Source: Stenotrophomonas maltophilia
Lineage (GTDB): Bacteria; Pseudomonadota; Gammaproteobacteria; Xanthomonadales; Xanthomonadaceae
Length of the DNA: 64,000 nt
Assembly (NCBI RefSeq): GCF_002205165.1
Contig: NZ_NIVS01000048.1
Span: forward strand, 1 to 64,000
Direction: 5' to 3'
Shown piece by piece: positions 61,503 through 64,000 of the stretch (the stretch's first letter is position 1; each line of letters begins with the position of its first letter). The notes below the pieces were generated by a model. The model saw only the letters and a list, made by a program, of their open reading frames with translations, made no database searches and was not told where the DNA came from. The translations under genes were made by a program, and so were the position numbers.

Positions 61503-62018
61503 TCAGGCGTTGCCGGCCGGCTCGGAATCGGCGAGCGAGGTTTCGCCCTGTTCCTGGCGCTGGCGCAGGGTTTCGGCGTACAGGCCTTCGAAGTTGATCG
61601 GCTGCAGGAAGAACGGCGGGAAGCCGCCGGCCTGGATCAGCTCGCTCACCAGCGAACGCACGTACGGGAACAGGATGTTCGGGCACTGGGTGCCGAGCAG
61701 CACGTCGATCGACTGCGGGTCCAGGCCGACCAGGCCGAACACACCGGCCTGCTGCACTTCGGCCACGTAGGCGGTCTTCTCGCCGGCCTTGCAGGTCAGG
61801 GTCACGGCCAGCACGACTTCGAAGGCGCTCTCGCCCAGGCGCTGCACGCGCTGGTTCAGGTTGAGCTGCAGTTCCGGCTGCACGGCGTCATTGAAGACGG
61901 CCGGAGCGTTCGGCGATTCGAACGAAACGTCCTTGACGTAGATCTTCTCGACGGTGAACGAGGGACCGGTAGCGGCGTCGACCGGCGCGACGGCGCCGTT
62001 GGTGTTCTCTTCGGACAT
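61503..62018 (-). CDS. secB: Protein-export chaperone SecB
   Basis: A 171-residue export chaperone keeping preproteins unfolded for SecA. The core (residues ~20-150) matches Sec[101 protein letters not shown]. The start 62018 has an AGGAA just upstream. It forms an operon with gpsA and probably with the rhodanese gene at 62124. Confidence 0.97.
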   Translation of the reverse strand: MSEENTNGAVAPVDAATGPSFTVEKIYVKDVSFESPNAPAVFNDAVQPELQLNLNQRVQRLGESAFEVVLAVTLTCKAGEKTAYVAEVQQAGVFGLVGLDPQSIDVLLGTQCPNILFPYVRSLVSELIQAGGFPPFFLQPINFEGLYAETLRQRQEQGETSLADSEPAGNA

Positions 62019-62123
62019 TTCCTGTTGCTCCAAAAATGAATGCTGTAAAAACGGATTGTTACATGCCCTGCGATGGGGGCGCTGTGCGCCGGGCACAAGG
62101 CATGCACTGCAATCGGATGGGGA

Positions 62124-62561
62124 TCAGTTGCGGCCCTTGACCAGCGGCAGCTCGGCCTGCTGCCACGCCGGGATGCCACCGTCGAGCACGTTGACCTGGG
62201 TGAAACCGGCCTTCTTCAGCGCCTTGGCGGCCGTTTCCGAAGCATTGCCGGTGCGGCACACCAGCACGACGGGGCTCTGCTGGGCCTTGGCGACCAGCTT
62301 GTGCTCCGGACCGAACTGGCTCGGCTGCACGTTGCGGCTGCCGGCGATATGGCCCTTCTCGAAATCGCTGCTCGAAGACAGATCGACCACGATGGCGCCA
62401 CCGGCATTCATCAGCTGGGTCAGTTCGGCCGGCTTGAGCGACTTGAAGCCGCGGAACAGGCGACGGACTTCGGTCACGATGATGGCCACGGTCAGGCCGA
62501 CCAGGGCCATCGACAACATCGGGTTTCGGCCGGCAAAGGCCAGCAACTCTTCGTAATTCAC
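62124..62561 (-). CDS. Rhodanese-domain membrane protein
   Basis: About 145 residues. An N-terminal helix (MLSMALVGLTVAIIVTEV) anchors it, and the rest is a single rhodanese domain with active-site loop CRTGNASETA; the persulfide Cys is retained. It resembles YibN, which lies beside secB in E. coli and many relatives, so this is likely the same gene. Start GTG 62561 (NYEELLAFAGRN) is chosen by homology-like pattern; GTG 62570 and 62600 are in frame. Confidence 0.85.
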   Translation of the reverse strand: MNYEELLAFAGRNPMLSMALVGLTVAIIVTEVRRLFRGFKSLKPAELTQLMNAGGAIVVDLSSSSDFEKGHIAGSRNVQPSQFGPEHKLVAKAQQSPVVLVCRTGNASETAAKALKKAGFTQVNVLDGGIPAWQQAELPLVKGRN

Positions 62562-62639
62562 TAAGATCACGGGTCGATAAGCGGGCGCCGATTGTCGCAC
62601 ATGCGGGCGAATCGGCGTCCAGCCCCGTGTGGGCGGGGG

Positions 62640-63074
62640 TCAGCGTTCCTGCCAGAGGTCCGGCAGGCCGTTGGCCTGGAGCCAGCGCTTGCCCTCGGCG
62701 TCCCAGCGCCAGATCTCCCGGACCCGTACCGTCCGCTCGGACTGGGTGTTGTTGTTGATCACCCGCACCTCGGCGTTGCGTCCGACCCGGCCATCGGGCA
62801 GCGGCACGTTGTCGCCGGCGCGATAGCTGGAGATCTTCACCTGCTCGAAGCGGCGCAGTTCCAGGTCGGTCATCGGGTGGGCCCGGGCGTACTCGGGATC
62901 CAGGTACGGCAGCGCGTCCTCGACGGTGCCCCAGCGCATGGTGGCGTCGTACTTGACCTGGGTCTCCTCCAACGCCTTGCGCTGCTTCCTGGTGGTCTTC
63001 TGCTCGGCGGCCAACGCACTCACGCTGGTCAGCGCGAACAGGGCGATCAGCAGGATCTGAAGCGTACGGCGCAT
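62640..63074 (-). CDS. Hypothetical secreted protein
   Basis: A 144-residue protein with signal peptide MRRTLQILLIALFALTSVSALA. The mature part starts with a charged helical stretch (KQRKALEETQVKYDATMRWG) followed by a beta-rich part, RVINNNTQSERTVRVREIWRWDAEGKRW. The family was not recognised. GGGGAA lies eight bases before the ATG. It is probably in the periplasm; no partner is evident. Confidence 0.75.
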   Translation of the reverse strand: MRRTLQILLIALFALTSVSALAAEQKTTRKQRKALEETQVKYDATMRWGTVEDALPYLDPEYARAHPMTDLELRRFEQVKISSYRAGDNVPLPDGRVGRNAEVRVINNNTQSERTVRVREIWRWDAEGKRWLQANGLPDLWQER

Positions 63075-63104
63075 GCGAATTCCCCAATAGGCAAGGCGCC
63101 CATC

Positions 63105-63575
63105 CTACCGCTTGGCGAAGGCCACGAAACGACCGCTGAGCTCGGCCGCCGCCCTGTCGCCCTCGCCCGGCTGGCGGGCGGTGAGACTGATGCGCGCCTT
63201 GCCGCGCTGGGCGAAGGTGGCCAGGAAGCTGTCCCAGTCGGTTTCGGCATCGGCCTGGGCCTGCGCGTGCAGATCGCCATAGACCGGGGCCAGGTAGCGG
63301 ATGTGGCTGTCGGCGACATAGACATCCGCATCGAATCCCGCCAGGCGCAGCCGCAAAGTCACCAGCGCCCACCCGGACAGGGTCAGTGCCGAGGCCAGGC
63401 TGCCGCCGAAGGCATTGCCTTTGTCATTGACGTTGGCCGCCAGCGGAGCATGGATGTGCAGGACGCCCTCGCGGTAGTCGTGGACCCGGATCTGCATGGC
63501 CGCCACCGGCGGCATGGCATCCAGGACATGCTGCAGCGCGGACAACTGCGCCGGCAGGGAATCGGTTGCGGACAT
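63105..63575 (-). CDS. YiiD C-terminal-type thioesterase
   Basis: A 156-residue hotdog-fold protein of the YiiD_C group, a putative acyl-CoA/acyl-ACP thioesterase domain. Seen are the helical start QLSALQHVLDAMPPVAAM and NDKGNAFGGSLASALTLSGWALVTLRLRLAG (the hotdog helix with the substrate pocket). Start 63575 (MSATDSLP) is preferred; the longer frame overlaps the divergent hemD. Substrate unknown. Confidence 0.8.
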   Translation of the reverse strand: MSATDSLPAQLSALQHVLDAMPPVAAMQIRVHDYREGVLHIHAPLAANVNDKGNAFGGSLASALTLSGWALVTLRLRLAGFDADVYVADSHIRYLAPVYGDLHAQAQADAETDWDSFLATFAQRGKARISLTARQPGEGDRAAAELSGRFVAFAKR

Positions 63576-63609
63576 CTGGCTGATCACGTCACATCGAAGG
63601 GCTCGCATA

Positions 63610-64000
63610 ATGCCCGCAATGAACACCGAAACGAAAGTCGCGCCCTGGACCCTGATCTCGCTGCGCCCGCGTGGCCAGCATGCGCCGCTGCGGCGTGCCG
63701 CCAAGGCGGCGGGCGCGCGCGTCATCGCGCTCTCGCCGTGGGCGTTGCAGGCCCGCGGCGATGCGGCCACCCGCGCCACCCTGGAGGCCGCGCTGGCGGC
63801 CGAGCGCGTGGTCTTCAGTAGCCCGGCGGCGGTGCAGGCGGCCGCGCGCCTGGTGAACCTGGCCGCGCCCCACCCGGGTCAGTGGCTTGCGGTCGGTGCG
63901 GGCACGGCCGCGGCACTCAACCGCCAGGGCGCGCAGGACATCGCTGCGCCCGCGCGGATGGACAGCGAGAGCCTGCTCGCGTTGCCGGCATTGGCGGACC
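63610..64000 (+). CDS. hemD: Uroporphyrinogen-III synthase, 5' part (runs off the window)
   Basis: The first 130 codons, truncated by the window end. HemD rearranges and closes hydroxymethylbilane to uroporphyrinogen III in haem synthesis. The visible N-terminal half fits the family pattern: WTLISLRPRGQHAPLRRAAKAAGARVIALSPWAL, RVVFSSPAAVQAA and WLAVGAGTAAALNRQG. Two ATGs are close (63610 and 63619). It is divergent from the thioesterase gene. Confidence 0.9.
   Translation, partial: MPAMNTETKVAPWTLISLRPRGQHAPLRRAAKAAGARVIALSPWALQARGDAATRATLEAALAAERVVFSSPAAVQAAARLVNLAAPHPGQWLAVGAGTAAALNRQGAQDIAAPARMDSESLLALPALAD

Overview
The window is chromosomal DNA of a Stenotrophomonas-like member of the Xanthomonadaceae (Gammaproteobacteria). 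The evidence is high GC content, an Ax21-family outer-membrane protein, a complete oleABCD long-chain olefin cluster, an nrdA/nrdB pair of Xanthomonas type, and at least eight short GTAG-type palindromes of the kind described as SMAG/REP elements in Stenotrophomonas maltophilia. No rRNA, tRNA, CRISPR array, prophage or intact insertion sequence was seen.

Layout. 1-480: no gene, but two diverged copies of one structured repeat. 537-4773: class Ia ribonucleotide reductase (nrdA, nrdB) split by a small internally duplicated protein; nrdA has a -35/-10 promoter between two NrdR boxes 32 bp apart and a long structured leader. 5001-10736: YggN-like protein, zapE with a hydrolase, EamA transporter, secreted nuclease, membrane-anchored cytochrome c5. 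10851-16425: TetR regulator divergent from liuA-liuB-liuD (leucine/isovalerate catabolism). 16444-21684: the most unusual locus. It holds a SagB-like peptide-maturation dehydrogenase, a 99-aa precursor-like peptide with a nitrile-hydratase-type leader, a membrane class III nucleotidyl cyclase with TPRs, and a cNMP-binding GGDEF protein. 21909-25982: glyoxylate shunt (aceA, aceB) and a divergent LysR regulator.

25983-27960 is a less GC-rich accessory patch with two lipoproteins, a membrane protein and an IS3 transposase relic. 28038-30204: LysR regulator and MFS transporter. 30337-32008: signal peptidase I and two tandem degenerate dehydroquinase-like proteins. 32133-37564: Dcp peptidase, acyltransferase, ArfB, DUF2059 protein, TruC-like pseudouridine synthase, O-methyltransferase. 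37566-41368: ubiB, ubiJ, D-Ala-D-Ala ligase and a tiny DUF1328 membrane protein. 41432-46764: oleD, oleC, oleB, oleA with an opposing YkgJ-family gene inside. 46877-51558: DUF4156 lipoprotein, M16 protease, a secreted VRP-repeat protein behind a sigma-54-type promoter, trmL. 51594-55114: gcdH-like dehydrogenase, ETF-ubiquinone oxidoreductase and a lipo-cytochrome c, which with liuA form an acyl-CoA-dehydrogenase-to-quinone route. 55130-60248: BvgS/BvgA-like two-component pair and Ax21. 60457-64000: gpsA, secB, a rhodanese protein, a secreted protein, a thioesterase and the 5' part of hemD.

The main candidate for an undescribed system is 16444-21684. A putative ribosomal peptide-modification set lies directly beside genes that, in Xanthomonas campestris, are reported to make and sense cGMP and to convert it to a c-di-GMP signal. 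No YcaO cyclodehydratase, protease or exporter is present, so both the chemistry and the link to signalling are open.
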